Below are positions 10,501 through 21,926 of a stretch of DNA of 64,000 nucleotides, one piece after another (position 1 is the stretch's first letter; each line of letters starts with the position of its first letter). Source of the DNA: Tigriopus japonicus (lineage: Eukaryota > Arthropoda > Copepoda > Harpacticoida > Harpacticidae); NCBI GenBank assembly GCA_010645155.1, contig CM021315.1:3256168-3320167 (forward strand), read 5' to 3'. The notes beneath the pieces are model-generated. The model made no database searches, was not told the DNA's origin, and saw nothing but the letters and a program-made list of their open reading frames with translations. Position numbers and translations under genes: made by a program.

Positions 10501-13500
10501 GAATCAGCGTTAGGACGCCACCTGGTTTTAGTGTCTCCAATTTCTGGGGTGGTGACTACCCTTCAGCACAATTTAAGATAATAGAATGCTTTGTCTTTTT
10601 GTGCGTCGGTTTCTCGACCATGCTAACTCAAATTGAGTGTTGAATGCATAATGTAGAAGCCCAAAGCTATCAATTTCCTTCCAAAAAAATACTATTTACC
10701 CATTTCATATCTAGAAATATATTTCCATGATTTAGATCTCTTGACAAAGAGCGATCCTTTCAAAATTCATTCCTTGAGATGGAATATAAAAAAAACATTA
10801 TCAATAAATCACAATAAAAAAGTATGAGACTGCATTTATTGACACCCCTGTACATCTCCCTTGAGTCAGTTGTTCCATCTGAAAGTTTGCGATTGGGAGA
10901 ACCATTTAAGTATCCCAAGTTGGATTAATCTCCACGATTACTCTTCGACTATCCAATTGGAACAGAACAAATTGGCTTTCGGATATCGGTCTGAGAGACG
11001 GCGAGAAGTGTTGCCCTTGGATAAAGGTACTTTTAGAGATCAAAGGACAATAAAAGGAGCAATTGAAAGGTTGTTGAACGAAGCATTTCGATTCAGACTT
11101 CCTTGGATGGATTGAATTGAAAATTAAGATCCACATTCCAGGGTTTCTCAAGAGATCGTTTTCCTTATCAGACGAGGCTTTTTATCGGAACTAGAAAGAA
11201 CCAAATTATTCGATCCTCAGGGTTCAAGCAGAAACCCTGGTCTTCTGCAAACTCGATAACGAGTGATATCATTTACCCTATCGATGTTAGCACTCTCCAA
11301 AACAAATATATCATTGGAACACAAATCAAGGTGTGATTCTTTTTGGTGTTTCTTTTGCAGATTTCGATAAGTTGGTGTCAGTTTGACTTATTTTATTCCC
11401 TGTATTTATAATTCTTATTGCTTATTTATGCTGTCAAGTTTATGTGACAATTTCATTGTCTTCTCAGTAATTATTTAAGCTTTTCTTACGTCGTCATCCA
11501 TGACCATTCAATATACTTTTGTTTGTTGAGTAATAAACTTACAAACTAACCATATTTGAAACAACGAGGCTCAACCTCACACACAAGATAGAAACAGGTC
11601 CTTCAAAAGCCTTTGGAAAATAACACTTCTCCAGGGTTGGTTTGATCCCGTCGTAGAAAATTCCGTCCTTGGGATTTTGGGGACAGGAAAAAACAGGGTT
11701 TTCGATTTTGTTTAATATTAGGGCATAAATATGAAAAATCTGATTTGTGTCCTCATAGGTCTTTTGATTGGAAACAAATGTTTTGGTTCCTTTGCATTTT
11801 CTTGAAAATTGCCAAATTTCTTTGGCAAACATCCTTGACACGTGTTTATTTCATTTTTGCTATTTTTACTTTTTGATGAATTACAAGTTATGATTTTGAA
11901 AATCCCATTTTCAATTAGAAAATCCCGTCCCGTTATCCCGCAAAAAATCAACTGTAAGGAGAAATATTGAAAATCCCTTTTTTCCCGTTTTCAGAGGTAG
12001 GAAATCGTCCTGCTTTGGATCCCTTTAATGCCGAGGATAATCCCTAACCAACCCTGAACTTCTCGCCGCTTTATTTTTAGGCCCTCTCAAAGTTGGAAGT
12101 AGAGAAACGTTGGTAGAAGAATCCGAATCTATTACATAAGGTACTAAATTCAACTCCAGTTCATTGATGACAAACCAAAAGACATGATGGTGACGTTCAT
12201 CTATTGTTCATACTAAGGTACATTTCCATTTCAGGCACGATATTCTTGAGGAGATGTCAAGAACTTAACCTTCTTGGAATCATTTGTTTGAAATCATTCC
12301 CTTAGGCCAGGATTTTAATAATTTTAGTAGTAATAGAAACTCATTTTTTTGCATTCTGAAGTCCTTTTTGAAAATTCTCTTCCAAAGAATTGTATTGCGG
12401 CCTAGGTACTTTACGGAAGCATGAATTTGGCAAAGTTACAACAAAGAAAAATAAAAGCTTCCGCATTCCTTTGTTTAGGGGAATTTAAAAACCAGAAAGC
12501 ACATGTTCCTGTTTCCTGTGTGTGAAACAGATTTGTTGAATCCAGTTCTTGTTATTTGTTGGAATAAAAAATAAATGACTATGTACGGTACTATAATGAG
12601 AATACGTTTGTCAAGGTCTTAAAATTTCAGTGAGTTAAATAGTTGATAAATCTTGATCTTTCTAGCTTTTAAACGCAAAATGGCATTCCCATTCTTGAGA
12701 AAAATAATTAAGTTTATCCCACTTTTCTACATATGAATGTAAGATTGGGCCATGTGTTGTGTTACTTTTGCCCAATATCAGAATTCTTGAATTCGCTTTG
12801 AGTAGGGCAAATTTGAGCTAAAAGTTTCCTATTAAATCGTAATTTTGTCAAGTCGATATTTCATTTTGGCTTACGCAAGAGGAACAATTTTTTTCCATCC
12901 AATAGTATCTAGCTTTGATGAGCCTGTTCTCCAATTGATTTTTAGTTACTTTTCTCAAGGAATTGACAACTTGATACTTCTTAAAACTTTGTACTTTCGT
13001 GGGTTATCCGCTAAACTTTTTGATTGCTTTCTAGCCAATCTAAGTTGAGAAAGCGGTGAAAGGACGAAGAGATAATCCAAAAAAACTCTAGTCAATCTGG
13101 TGTATAGAGGAGTGATGGGAATTAAACTCTATTTCTAGCTAATTGTTGCCATATTAGTCTTTTTGAGCTTTTTGGGCCGAAAGAATTGAACACCCTTACT
13201 TTTTTGGAAACCAAGAAACGTAGGTTAAAATGGGAACACTTCCTAGTCATATTTCCATTACTTATATTGAGACATCTATCAATTTTCTTGCTCTTTATTC
13301 TTAGGTCTGAAATGAGCTTTTTAATAAGAAGGACCTTCAGATGATTAGGTACCTCCCAGAAATCTAGATTTATGGTATAGTTTGAACCTCTACATGCCTA
13401 GATTACGAGATGAATCCCAATCAAAACAAGAGGCCCTCTAACGCATAAAGGCCATTCCATATTTTCAAATAACAGCCTGCATGGTGTCCGTCAAATGCAC

Positions 13501-16500
13501 TTTTGCACTCGCAACGTGGCCATATTTGAGTTTCTAATCTCTGGATGATCATTTCTCGGTTATGGGAACAGCATGGGTCTAAAAGGCCATGTGGGAAACC
13601 CGACGGAACTCTTTATCTGATTGGAATCCATGTTGTTGCCCTTGAACATGGACTTTTGACTTGCCAGTAACATGTGCATCTTCCTCTACAAACAAACTAC
13701 ATTGTCCAAAACCTTTAACGTACCAAAACGTGTAGACTTTGTCTTTCCAGCTTTGGCTGGTAAAGATCGTCTAAATTGGAATGACTTCGAGTTTCTGTTC
13801 CAAACTGACATTATAGGGATGAGTCGGTATCGGATTTATTCTGAAAACGACTCGAGCTTTCCAATGAATTTGCTTATACTTTGGTTGTCTATTCTTCATT
13901 TTCTTTTATAATTAGCTTTGTACGTTTCAGACAGAACTACAGATTTTGGGAAAAATGTTGTTGAAAAAGAGCACTATTTCCTTCTTGTTTCAAAATGGTC
14001 TCAACACTGTTTCTTTGAATAAAGTGATAGTTTTAAAAATCTACCCTATACGATCTGAAGCACAGAATTACAGATCCGGAGCCGAGTAATTCATAACCGA
14101 CCCATGCCTAGGTCGTATATGATGGATGAACCACAAGACATTTTAGAGTGAGTGAAGGCCACTTTTGGTCTTGTTCCAACGAACGCACCTTCAGTCTCGC
14201 CTCATTACGGCTGTTATTGAGAGCAAGTGTCTCAATGTTTGAATCCAGATTAACAAGCTAACCCTCTAATGAGACTGTTGTCTAGGAGAGATCAGGAAGT
14301 GGAAAACAGATCCATGGCCTTACCTTGTTATCAAAATCGATTCTGTTGTCCACAATGTCCACGTAAGGATGCATTGTCCACGCAGACATGGCTCGTTGAT
14401 CGCGGTCTCGAGCCAATTCTATGCCTTCAAAACGGGCAGCGTGGTCATCACAAGTGTAAAAATCTTCTGCTCCCACGGCTGCGGAAACCTAGACAAAGTA
14501 TGGAAGAATAAAGGAAAATGGGGATATCAATAGCTCGTAAAATGTGAAGTGGAGTGGAATGATTGGAAACTAGGGATGGCCGAAAGAGGCTTCACCGAGA
14601 ATATCGGTTCCGGGTCAGCGTACCGAAACCAAACGGTGTAAGCACTATGAAGAATCGAATCGGACGGGTTTGGCTGAGCAAAGCTCTGATACTTTATTTT
14701 TGTCTTGTTCTCTGCTTACTGCATTCCAGAGTTAATTCGAATTTGGGTGAAAACTGATTTCATTATTGATTTTTGATTACCCACTTTCGGTTTCAGTTAA
14801 GAGATCTCGGGTCTATCACTAAATCCTTATTTCTTGGGAATTCCATTTCTTACTCTATACAACTACCTTTTGTGTGTAAAGGTCTTCTTTCATAAGAGGG
14901 AGGCAATTGTTTCTTTAAAAAGTCATGGCATGTGCTGAACATCTCTTTTTGAAGATTTTACACGCTTCAAGTGAGGATATATCTTGCAATATTTTGTTTT
15001 TTTTAAGTACCTAATGACGTAACGCTAAGATACACATCAAGGAAAGTTTTATTTTTTTTTTTACGAACGTCTTCAATTTTTTCACAAGGAAAAGGCTTTT
15101 TTGAACCATCAGAGTTGAATTATGAACTCCAACATAATTGAGCTGAACAAATTTTAACAGTTTTTTTTTGTTCAAGTCCAAAAAAACGACTGAAGAAAAT
15201 GGATCTTTTGTTTCAAAAACATGTAGATTAATTTAATGATACTAAAAATTATAGTAAGTTAAAGATGACAACATAGATTTGAGTATAATTGACGATGTGT
15301 CGAAATGAAGATGATAAACAAATATGTCAATCTGCACGAGGTATTTGTTTCTTTCCTTCAGGAAAATTAACACCTGTCTATTACGTCTATATTGTCTATA
15401 TTATTTATCTATCTATTACGACCGTACCACCTCCCAAATTTATTCATTCGATTTGGTTTACTCTTATAAAAAAAACTCTTAATTCATGAAAACGTAACAC
15501 ACATGGGACCAAAGTAAAAAATCCTTTACTTCAACAAAAGCATTAGCTTAAAATAATCTAGAATGGCTCAATCTGATTGCTATGCCTTACTTTCTTAAAT
15601 CCATTCAAAGTTGGTTTCATAACAACAGTGGGCGGTATAGAAAGTGAAAGAGGTCTCATAAACCTCTAAAGAATCTCTTCATTGCGTTACTCACCATATG
15701 AATGACATGGTCATAACGACCTTCACAAATATGGCCTTCGTCCAAATCCAGTTTCTCCAGTAGTTCCTCCCATTGTTGCCTCGAAATGAACGCAGACGCA
15801 TCCATCGTTCCACGATCACAGATCACTAGACAGTTTTGCCCACTCTTTTGGGCCATAGAGAAGTACGTGTCCTCTAAGGCCAACATGGCACGAATAAGGT
15901 TTTCCTGGAAAACATGAAGGATCATCATTGGCTTCTACCGTCAGATATCATGTTTTAACTAGAGCCCTTATAATTAGAAGAGTACGGGCTTGACATTGAT
16001 TCTTCCCATTAATGAGGAAATGTTTAGCACCAAAAAGTGCAAGACAAGATATGGACTAGTGCATTGTAATAAAAGAGTGCAAGCATCATGTGCGACATCT
16101 AGCTCTTTTTATGGGTCAACAGTTCGTTAATTTCAGATTCCATGAGAAACATATAAACTTATGCAGAAAGCAGTATCTTACCACAGCTTTGGAGGAACTA
16201 AAGCACCTCAAATGTTGATTACAATACTCTAAATAGAACTTGAAGTATTCTTAATTGAATCATGGCGTTGATCATACTTACAATTTCTTGCCAATCTCAA
16301 AGGGAAATCACTTGTTGTTTCAACCAAAAACCATTTCCACTGGCAATTCCCAAAAAAACATTTGAGGCACTTCTGTTTGTCCAAAACTAAAATTTGATTG
16401 TTGGAAATCCCTATGTCTTATTGATCAGTGAGATAATGCCACATAAATATAAATATATGACATACTTTAATAATTAAACCCTAAATAAAAATATATTACC

Positions 16501-19500
16501 CTAAAAAAATAATACCCTGCAATAGTCTGTTTTCTAAAAAGTTTGAGTTTGTTTTTTCATTTCATCTCAAGTGAATTTGAATTGTAGTACTACCTTTTTT
16601 GAGCTAAGAGCAAGAGACAATCTCATGCGCCTACTCTTTTCTTATAGTGACTCTACATTCCAAGTACAATTACGCTAACGATGGGCACGGAATGTTGTGC
16701 GTATTAGAGTGTTTCTCCAAGACTTTGGCACCAACCAACAAAGAGTAACCCATTAGTTAGAACACCAGGGACAGATTAGGACAAAACTTGGATAGTCCTT
16801 TTTAATATAATTGCCTCGGCCAAAGACCCAAGAAGTCGGTCGAATGGTCTCTCATTGTTCGCTAAAGTTAGAAATCTTTTGAAATTGGTTTGCTTTTGGA
16901 GATGTGAACATATATTTTGATAAATGAAGAAGCTGAACATTTCTTTTATGTGCATTCAAATTTGAAATGAATAGCTCAAAGGAATATTTGAATTCAGTTT
17001 GAAAGAAACTCTTCCAACTTCATTCGCAGTCCAAGATGAAGGGCGCTTCTTATAACATCTTATATAATATAACATACAATATATTATAACATACATATCT
17101 TATTCGCCACCTAAAAGGTCAAGGCTCAAACGTAAAAATGGCAAACATTATCATACAAATCAGGCAGGAAGGTAAAGACCAGATAAATTGGAACAATATC
17201 AGTTCAATGCTACATTTCTTTACTCTCTTCGAGTTTTCTGCATGTTAAAGAATTCAGATCTGGGCATTGTTCCACGAAAAGTTTGCTTATGTTCAACTAT
17301 TTTGTGGCTTGAGAGGTTCAAACTATTCAAAATCAGGTTTACTCCGTTATTTTTAATCATAAATTGCCAATGTTGATTGTAAAATGCTTATCTGGGAAAT
17401 ATGTGTTACAAGAGTTTGGAAAGAAAAGTTTATGTATAGCTACTTGGAAAAATGCATGATAGACATATCAAAAGCTCTTTCTTACGTTCTTTGTGAAAAA
17501 AGTTTCACAGAAAATGAAGAAGCATTCACACATGCAAACATATTTTTCAATTGTGAAAAATGTTCATTATGATTGAAGACATTGCCATGATAAGGGAGGA
17601 TGCCCTTCTTTGATACCAATTAAAAGTAATAATGTGTCCTACTATTTACACCAATGTGAAGCCTATGCGTGGGATAAAATGGAATGGAGTGACGCACTTA
17701 TCGTGAAAAGAATGAAGTTGTCCAGGTTCGTCACTTTTTAATTCACTTGTAAGTGTCACAAAAAATGGGTCAAAGTTAAAAAGTTAAAATTGAACCAAAT
17801 GGCGCAAGGTCAAGTTTTCACTCAAAAACAAAAAAATAACCAAAAAAACTGATACTGTTTCAACAATGGTTCATTAAAAATGTCCAAAAAATGGGGAAAA
17901 TTAAAAAAAAGGTCCAAAAAATGGGGAAAATTAAAAAAGGTCCAAAAAGTGGGGAAAATTAAAAAAGGTCCAAAAAATGGGGAAAATTAAAAAACAATGT
18001 CCAAAAATTGGGGAAAATTAAAAAAATGTCGGAAAATTGCTCGTTCCATAGAAAATTTTCTGGAAAAAGTTTAGTTCATCAGTCAAAATAAAAGTTAAGA
18101 AACTAGCTGACATTATTAATTACAGTTGCAACAAAAAAAATAATTTATCTTTGGGGCCATCAAATACCAGCAAATTACAACGAACAATGTAATTTTTTTT
18201 TTTTTTGGGGGGGGGGCGGATTTTTTAATACTGCTACAAGAAATGGGATTCCCTGTAAAGAGAGCTAATGATTAATATAATTGCAAAAATCTGCCAAATT
18301 TGTCCAAAACAAAAAAGGAAAATTGCGAAAAAAACATCTGGGCAAATAGCTTGTTCCAATCAGAATGATTTGGAAAAAGGAAGGCAAAATCAAAAAAGAA
18401 AGATGTTCAATCTGACCCAACCACTCTACTGTAATAATCAGGGGTTTTCTTATCTATCTCTACCAAACAACATCTGTACTATCTGTGCATCCCTCTTCAT
18501 TTCTTCCATGTGTAATAATACGTCTCTATTATTCATTATTATATCACGATTTAATTTTACGCAACTATTCACTTTTTTACCATATGACCCGCCTTTTTTA
18601 TTGTTACAATTCAAAAACCTCGGACATGCAAAAACAAGTCAGATGAACGGTCGTCGAGTTTAAACTCAAAGTCCGTTAATCTGACTGAGCTTTTTTTGAA
18701 ATAGGTGCGTTAACATCCGGGCTATATTTTCCATACGACATATTTTTCGGAACAAGCTTACCTGAAAGTCCATTACTTGCTCTTCGTTGAGCTCGCCAAA
18801 AGCGATTCCTCCCGACATGAGAACCGTGGCCGTTTCTGGGACGCGATAAACTTTCCAACCAATGTTCTCGAAGAACGTGGCTAATTTGGCTTGTCCCGTG
18901 GTCTTGCCACCACATGGTCCCCCCGTCAAAACCAGCTTGTAAACTCGAGTGGGAGGTCGAACACCCTACAATTAGATGGAAAACTGAATGCCAGACAGGT
19001 TCCTGTTTCCTTTCCCCACATTTCTTTTGTCCTTCCGGAAAAGGATCATTAACTGTCCAATTTTCAGAGCCAAACGAGATACTACTTAAAGAGAAGACAC
19101 GGAAACTTGGGAATGACAAGTGATAGGAACACGGAAAATGGCCTTTGAGGTCTTGGTTGGGATGGCAATAACCGCACAAGGGGTCCGATGGTCGGCTACT
19201 TTGAAGGGCTTTTGGTGCGTAAATGTGGACCGCAATGGCAAGGATGCGGATTATGTTTCCAACTTGACGTGTTTCAAAAAGGAGACATAAAAGCGCTTAC
19301 TTACAATGACAACGAGATGAGTAAGACAAAAATAATACTACTTTCATTTTCCACAAATGGAGGACAACATTTATGAAATGTCATTTTGATTCTGCTAAAA
19401 TATGAGATTTAAACATATCTTACAGCAAAAAACATGTAATCCATTCAAGATGGCTCCTTGAAAAAATGCAATGCAGATTGGTGGTGGAAATTTAAGAGCT

Positions 19501-20337
19501 TGCTTTTATCATTTTTAATATACGTACAAAAAGGAACCCTGCAAAAATTGTCAGCTTATACGCCCTGATCAGCACCTCTTGTGGTCAAATTACGTATTTT
19601 AATTTGGATATGGCATTTTGTAACTTTTGGTTGTTCCCATTGAAGAAAAAAAAGGTGGAAAAGAACAACTATGAGAATCTGGAGGGCCTCCAGAAAACTT
19701 TGGCAGGGGTCAGCAAAAACGCCCCTAAAGATTCCTTTGCTACCTGCTTCAAGGAGCGGTTGCACTTTTGGAAATAGGTTAGATCTCGACATTATGATCC
19801 TGTTCAAAAGAAACTTTAAGTGATTAGTTACATCAATCTTGCTGTTCTCAAATTACTATGCCATTTGAATTTTTTTTTGGTACGCCCCTCGTAAACATAG
19901 TTGCCGGCTAGTGGAGCGAGTATTAATGCCACCCTTTCGCAAAGATTCAGGATTTTTCCTTCATGTATTTATTTCTTTGCAGTGGCATTGTATCATCGAA
20001 ATCACATATTTTGGAAAAATTTCAATGTGAAGATGTTAATTGTTTTCCCAAAGTGTGACATTACAAATAATCATCTGGCAACTATACAGGGGGTAAAAGC
20101 TGACAATTTTTCAGGGTTCAATAAAATTTGAATCTTCTTTTTAGTCTTCAAATTTGGGATCGACTCTTGAAAATCAATAGAAGATTCCAAAAAGTAGTAA
20201 TCAATTAACTTGGTCAGGTTTTTTCCAAAGAATTTTTACCCAAAAATCCATTTGATTACCTGAAGGAATCGCTCAGGTTGGTTGTGTCCGCTGTGGGACA
20301 ACAAAATAGTATTTTCTCGTTTGGCGTTCTTGATCAT
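4354..20337 (-). CDS. ttd14: Ttd14-type P-loop GTP/phospholipid-binding protein, complete 8-exon gene (465 aa)
   Basis: Drosophila Ttd14 is a GTP- and phosphoinositide-binding protein needed for light-dependent trafficking of the TRPL channel and photoreceptor survival; orthologues occur widely in animals. Exons in transcript order: 20337-20260, 18965-18762, 15904-15695, 14488-14324, 10307-10143, 9111-8873, 7230-7075, 4534-4354. All seven introns are GT-AG. Junctions are phase 0 except the last two, which are phase 2 on both sides and each rebuild an AGG arginine codon. Total 1398 nt, 465 residues plus TAG. Residues 41-49 are GGPCGGKTT, the Walker A loop. Residues 121-129 are VICDRGTMD, the family's second nucleotide-site motif. 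Residues from about 240 on form the C-terminal CYTH-like/lipid-binding half ([51 protein letters not shown]). An in-frame TGA lies just upstream of the chosen ATG. The start region is less conserved than the core. Confidence 0.9.
4535..7074 (-). other. ttd14 intron 7, with LINE fragment
   Basis: 2.5-kb intron. Apart from the antisense-free LINE fragment at 6560-6964 it is AT-rich with no recognisable exon. The open frame at 5077-5316 has no family signature. Confidence 0.7.
6560..6964 (-). mobile_element. 5'- and 3'-truncated LINE fragment inside ttd14 intron
   Basis: Minus-strand sequence matches the long copy at about 46830-47230 nearly base for base. The shared protein stretch includes [31 protein letters not shown] and [11 protein letters not shown], the C-terminal domain of the non-LTR reverse transcriptase. 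Similarity stops abruptly at both edges; the frame beyond 6560 is unrelated. It lies in the same orientation as ttd14. Confidence 0.9.
7075..7230 (-). CDS. ttd14: ttd14 exon 7
   Basis: Acceptor TTTTGCACAG, donor GTAAGC. Residues 355-405: [16 protein letters not shown]...[14 protein letters not shown]. The last two bases AG complete Arg406 with exon 8. Confidence 0.9.
7629..8191. mobile_element. Chapaev/CMC-like MITE, copy 1, TSD TTTG
   Basis: Termini CACGGTGTGTATTTGAG and CTCAAATACACACCGTG are exact inverted repeats. Homologous subterminal blocks (TTCCAAAAACTTTTGAGACC and its counterpart) extend inward. TTTG flanks both sides (7625-7628 and 8192-8195). Length 563 bp. Lies in ttd14 intron 6. 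Class is inferred from the CAC...GTG ends and 4-bp duplication. Confidence 0.8.
8873..9111 (-). CDS. ttd14: ttd14 exon 6
   Basis: Acceptor TTGTTTTAG, donor GTGAGA. 79 codons plus two bases, residues 275-353. Contains [19 protein letters not shown] and [16 protein letters not shown]. The trailing AG joins G from exon 7 to make Arg354. Confidence 0.9.
9112..10142 (-). other. ttd14 intron 5
   Basis: About 1 kb, AT-rich. I see no repeat family shared with the rest of the window and no coding signal. Confidence 0.6.
10143..10307 (-). CDS. ttd14: ttd14 exon 5
   Basis: Acceptor GGTTTTAAG, donor GTAAGT. 55 codons, residues 220-274. Begins [13 protein letters not shown] and holds [13 protein letters not shown] and FEVEHHYLR, the start of the C-terminal domain. 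An open frame continues upstream to about 10400, but phase and family alignment place the splice at 10307. Confidence 0.88.
11632..12056. mobile_element. hAT-like MITE, CAGGGTTGGT family, copy 1
   Basis: Ends CAGGGTTGGTTTGATCCCG and (inverted) CAGGGTTGGTTAGGGATTAT. Flanks CACTTCTC (11624-11631) and AACTTCTC (12057-12064) agree at 7 of 8 bases, as in an aged hAT duplication. Length 425 bp, in ttd14 intron 4. The second copy is at 36910-37292. Confidence 0.82.
12065..14323 (-). other. Remainder of ttd14 intron 4
   Basis: No exon or repeat shared with other parts of the window was recognised. Open frames at 12845-13048 and 13672-13911 lack family features and splice context. Confidence 0.5.
14324..14488 (-). 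CDS. ttd14: ttd14 exon 4
   Basis: Acceptor TTTGTCTAG, donor GTAAGG. 55 codons, residues 165-219. Begins [11 protein letters not shown] and includes [20 protein letters not shown], the conserved end of the NTPase half. Confidence 0.9.
14571..14821. mobile_element. hAT-like MITE relic, GTGATGG/CCGAAAG family
   Basis: The left end TAGGGATGGCCGAAAGAGGC and the right end (inverted) TAGTGATAGACCCGAGATCT resemble the ends of 29656-29980. Internal CCGAAACC/GGTTTC motifs are shared. No target duplication is visible. Lies in ttd14 intron 3. Confidence 0.55.
15695..15904 (-). CDS. ttd14: ttd14 exon 3
   Basis: Acceptor TTTTCCAG, donor GTGAGT. 70 codons, residues 95-164. Includes the [14 protein letters not shown] motif and RYDHVIHM. 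Confidence 0.92.
17880..18030 (+). repeat. Imperfect tandem repeat, about 26-30 bp x 5-6
   Basis: Successive units read GGTCCAAAAAATGGGGAAAA followed by TTAAAAAA with small length changes; the last unit is degenerate. Lies in ttd14 intron 2, next to a LINE tail. Confidence 0.85.
18191..18283 (-). mobile_element. LINE 3'-end fragment with C-run and A-run tail
   Basis: On the minus strand it ends GCAGTATTAAAAAATCCGC followed by about ten C and fourteen A. It matches the 3' end of the long copy at about 47430-47505. Confidence 0.75.
18762..18965 (-). CDS. ttd14: ttd14 exon 2 (P-loop)
   Basis: Acceptor AATTGTAG, donor GTAAGC. 68 codons, residues 27-94, phase 0 at both ends. Carries [16 protein letters not shown], the first beta strand and Walker A loop, followed by [16 protein letters not shown]. 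Confidence 0.92.
18966..20259 (-). other. ttd14 intron 1
   Basis: 1.3 kb; no repeats or exons recognised. Confidence 0.6.
20260..20337 (-). CDS. ttd14: ttd14 coding exon 1
   Basis: ATG at 20337-20335, 26 codons beginning MIKNAKREN, donor GTAATC at 20259. An in-frame TGA four codons further upstream supports this start. The N-terminal extension before the P-loop is longer than I recall for the fly protein, so an internal start cannot be excluded, although no Met occurs between residue 1 and the P-loop. Confidence 0.78.
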
Positions 20338-20690
20338 GATGAGCCAATACGAGATTCAAAAGATCGATCGAAAAATAAAGTGTACTATGTCTCGTTACAA
20401 TTTTGATCACAGATGGATTGCGGTTGACTGGATGGAGCAAGGATATGGATAGCGATTGGGATCAAGAGATGGGTAAAGCCGACGAGTAGAACACTTCCTT
20501 GGGATTAATGAAGGCAAGACACTCGAGCAGCATGTTCCTGTTCTCCAATTTCTTGGCTTCTGAAGCCGGGACTGAATTGAGCTTCCAACTTGGTGAACAA
20601 GGAAAAATGTGGAATTTCGAGTGTCTTGTAGTTGAAGAACGCGGATAATCTAATTTCGGCTTCCGAGTTGAGAGTCGAATCGAGTGGTCT
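20338..20690 (-). other. ttd14: Putative 5'UTR of ttd14, continuous with coding exon 1
   Basis: On the gene strand, a pyrimidine-rich acceptor (TGTTTCTTTTCAG) sits just above 20690. From there to the ATG the sequence is less AT-rich than its surroundings. It is closed by an in-frame TGA near the start, so it would be untranslated leader. A promoter within this stretch is equally possible. Confidence 0.4.
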
Positions 20691-21032
20691 GAAAAGAAAC
20701 AATCGTAGGCTTTGGCTTAATTAATGGATGTACCCATGGACGTACCATATGTCTTTGGCATGTATCAAATTATTGGGCTAAGATATACGATACACTAATA
20801 TGTTCTTAAGGAAGAAACATTCTAACTTGAAGTACGTTTTATGTGACAAAACGAGTTTAGGGTTTATTAAGCTGTTTTTTAACATTTAATCTGATTGGTT
20901 TACCTAAATAAATTGCCAAAATATTATTTGAATATAAATTAATATGTTTCTCTTAACTAAACGCGGTAATCATCCAAAAGAAAATAATACTGGAACAGGA
21001 ACTCCAAAATCGTTCAAACAATTGAACGCGTA

Positions 21033-21926
21033 CAGGGTGCGTCTAACGTTTTTGCCGCGTATTTGAAATGACATCACTCGTTAGCTGTTGGAACTATTGT
21101 ACTAAAATTTGTTTTGAGTCTTTCTCTATCATTGCTTAATCATTGCAAGAAAAAATGGTTCCAAAGATGCTGAGACGTTCCCGCAGGAATGGAAATTGCA
21201 CGCCATACCAGTGGCAATCCGCGCCGGAAGATCAGATTTTGAAAATGGCGAGTTTCTGTACTTGGCTAAAAGAAATGTGAAAATGGCCCTAGAGGCCAAT
21301 GGTTATGACTAAGAACCTGTGGGAAACAGGAAAGTCCAATCCCATTGGAATGACGCTTTTAAAAGCCAAGAATTCATTGAACAAGTTTAACAATTTGTCG
21401 AGAATCATCCTGACAAGGCCTTAAGGGCCATTAGCCAAGACTTGGGTGTGCCTGAGGCCACAATTGTGTCCTCATGCTGACATCGCTGAAAAGTGGCCTC
21501 GGACACACTCAAATCTCGGCTAATGGCCCTTAAGGACATGTCAGGGTGATTCTCGACGAATTTTTTAACTTGTTCAATAAATTCTTGGCTTTTTCCAACG
21601 TCATTCCGACGGGATTGGACTTTGACGCTCCTACAGCTATGTAGTCATAACCAATGTCTTCTAGCGCCTTTTTCACATTTTTCACACTTCTGTCTGGCAA
21701 GTCCAGAAAATCGGCAATTCAGAATTTGATCTTCCGGCGTGAATTGCCACTGATATGGCGTGCCTCTTCCATTCCTGCGGGAACGTCACGGCATCTTTGG
21801 AAACCATTTTTTCTAGCAATGATTAAGCAATGTTTGAGGAAGACTCCCAACATTCAGCTTAATAGCTCCAACAGCTAACAAGTGATGTCATTTCAAATGC
21901 GCGGCAAAAACGTTAGACGCACCCTG
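21033..21926. mobile_element. Tc1/mariner-type element folded into two inverted halves, TA target sites
   Basis: TA (21031-21032) + CAGGGTGCGTCTAACGTTTT at the left and its exact inverse + TA (21927-21928) at the right. The two arms are inverted copies of the same element start, meeting near 21475. Each begins with ATGGTT(T/C)CAAAGATG and encodes a similar N-terminal transposase segment. In the right arm, read on the minus strand, successive frames give KFVENHPDMSLRAISRDL, the helix-turn-helix style of mariner/IS630 transposases. Neither arm has the DDE/D catalytic part, and both carry stops and frameshifts. Not functional. Confidence 0.82.

Noticed and set aside
17880..18030. CRISPR-like or coding repeat
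   Set aside because: Imperfect AT-rich tandem repeat without spacers or a conserved reading frame.
18268..18663. 131-codon open frame on the plus strand in a ttd14 intron
   Set aside because: Overlaps a LINE tail at its start, and the rest is AT-driven Ile/Phe/Asn-rich sequence with no family signature.
18676..19179. 167-codon minus-strand frame over ttd14 exon 2
   Set aside because: It is an alternative frame of the exon. The GGPCGGKTT frame is the conserved one and has proper splice borders.
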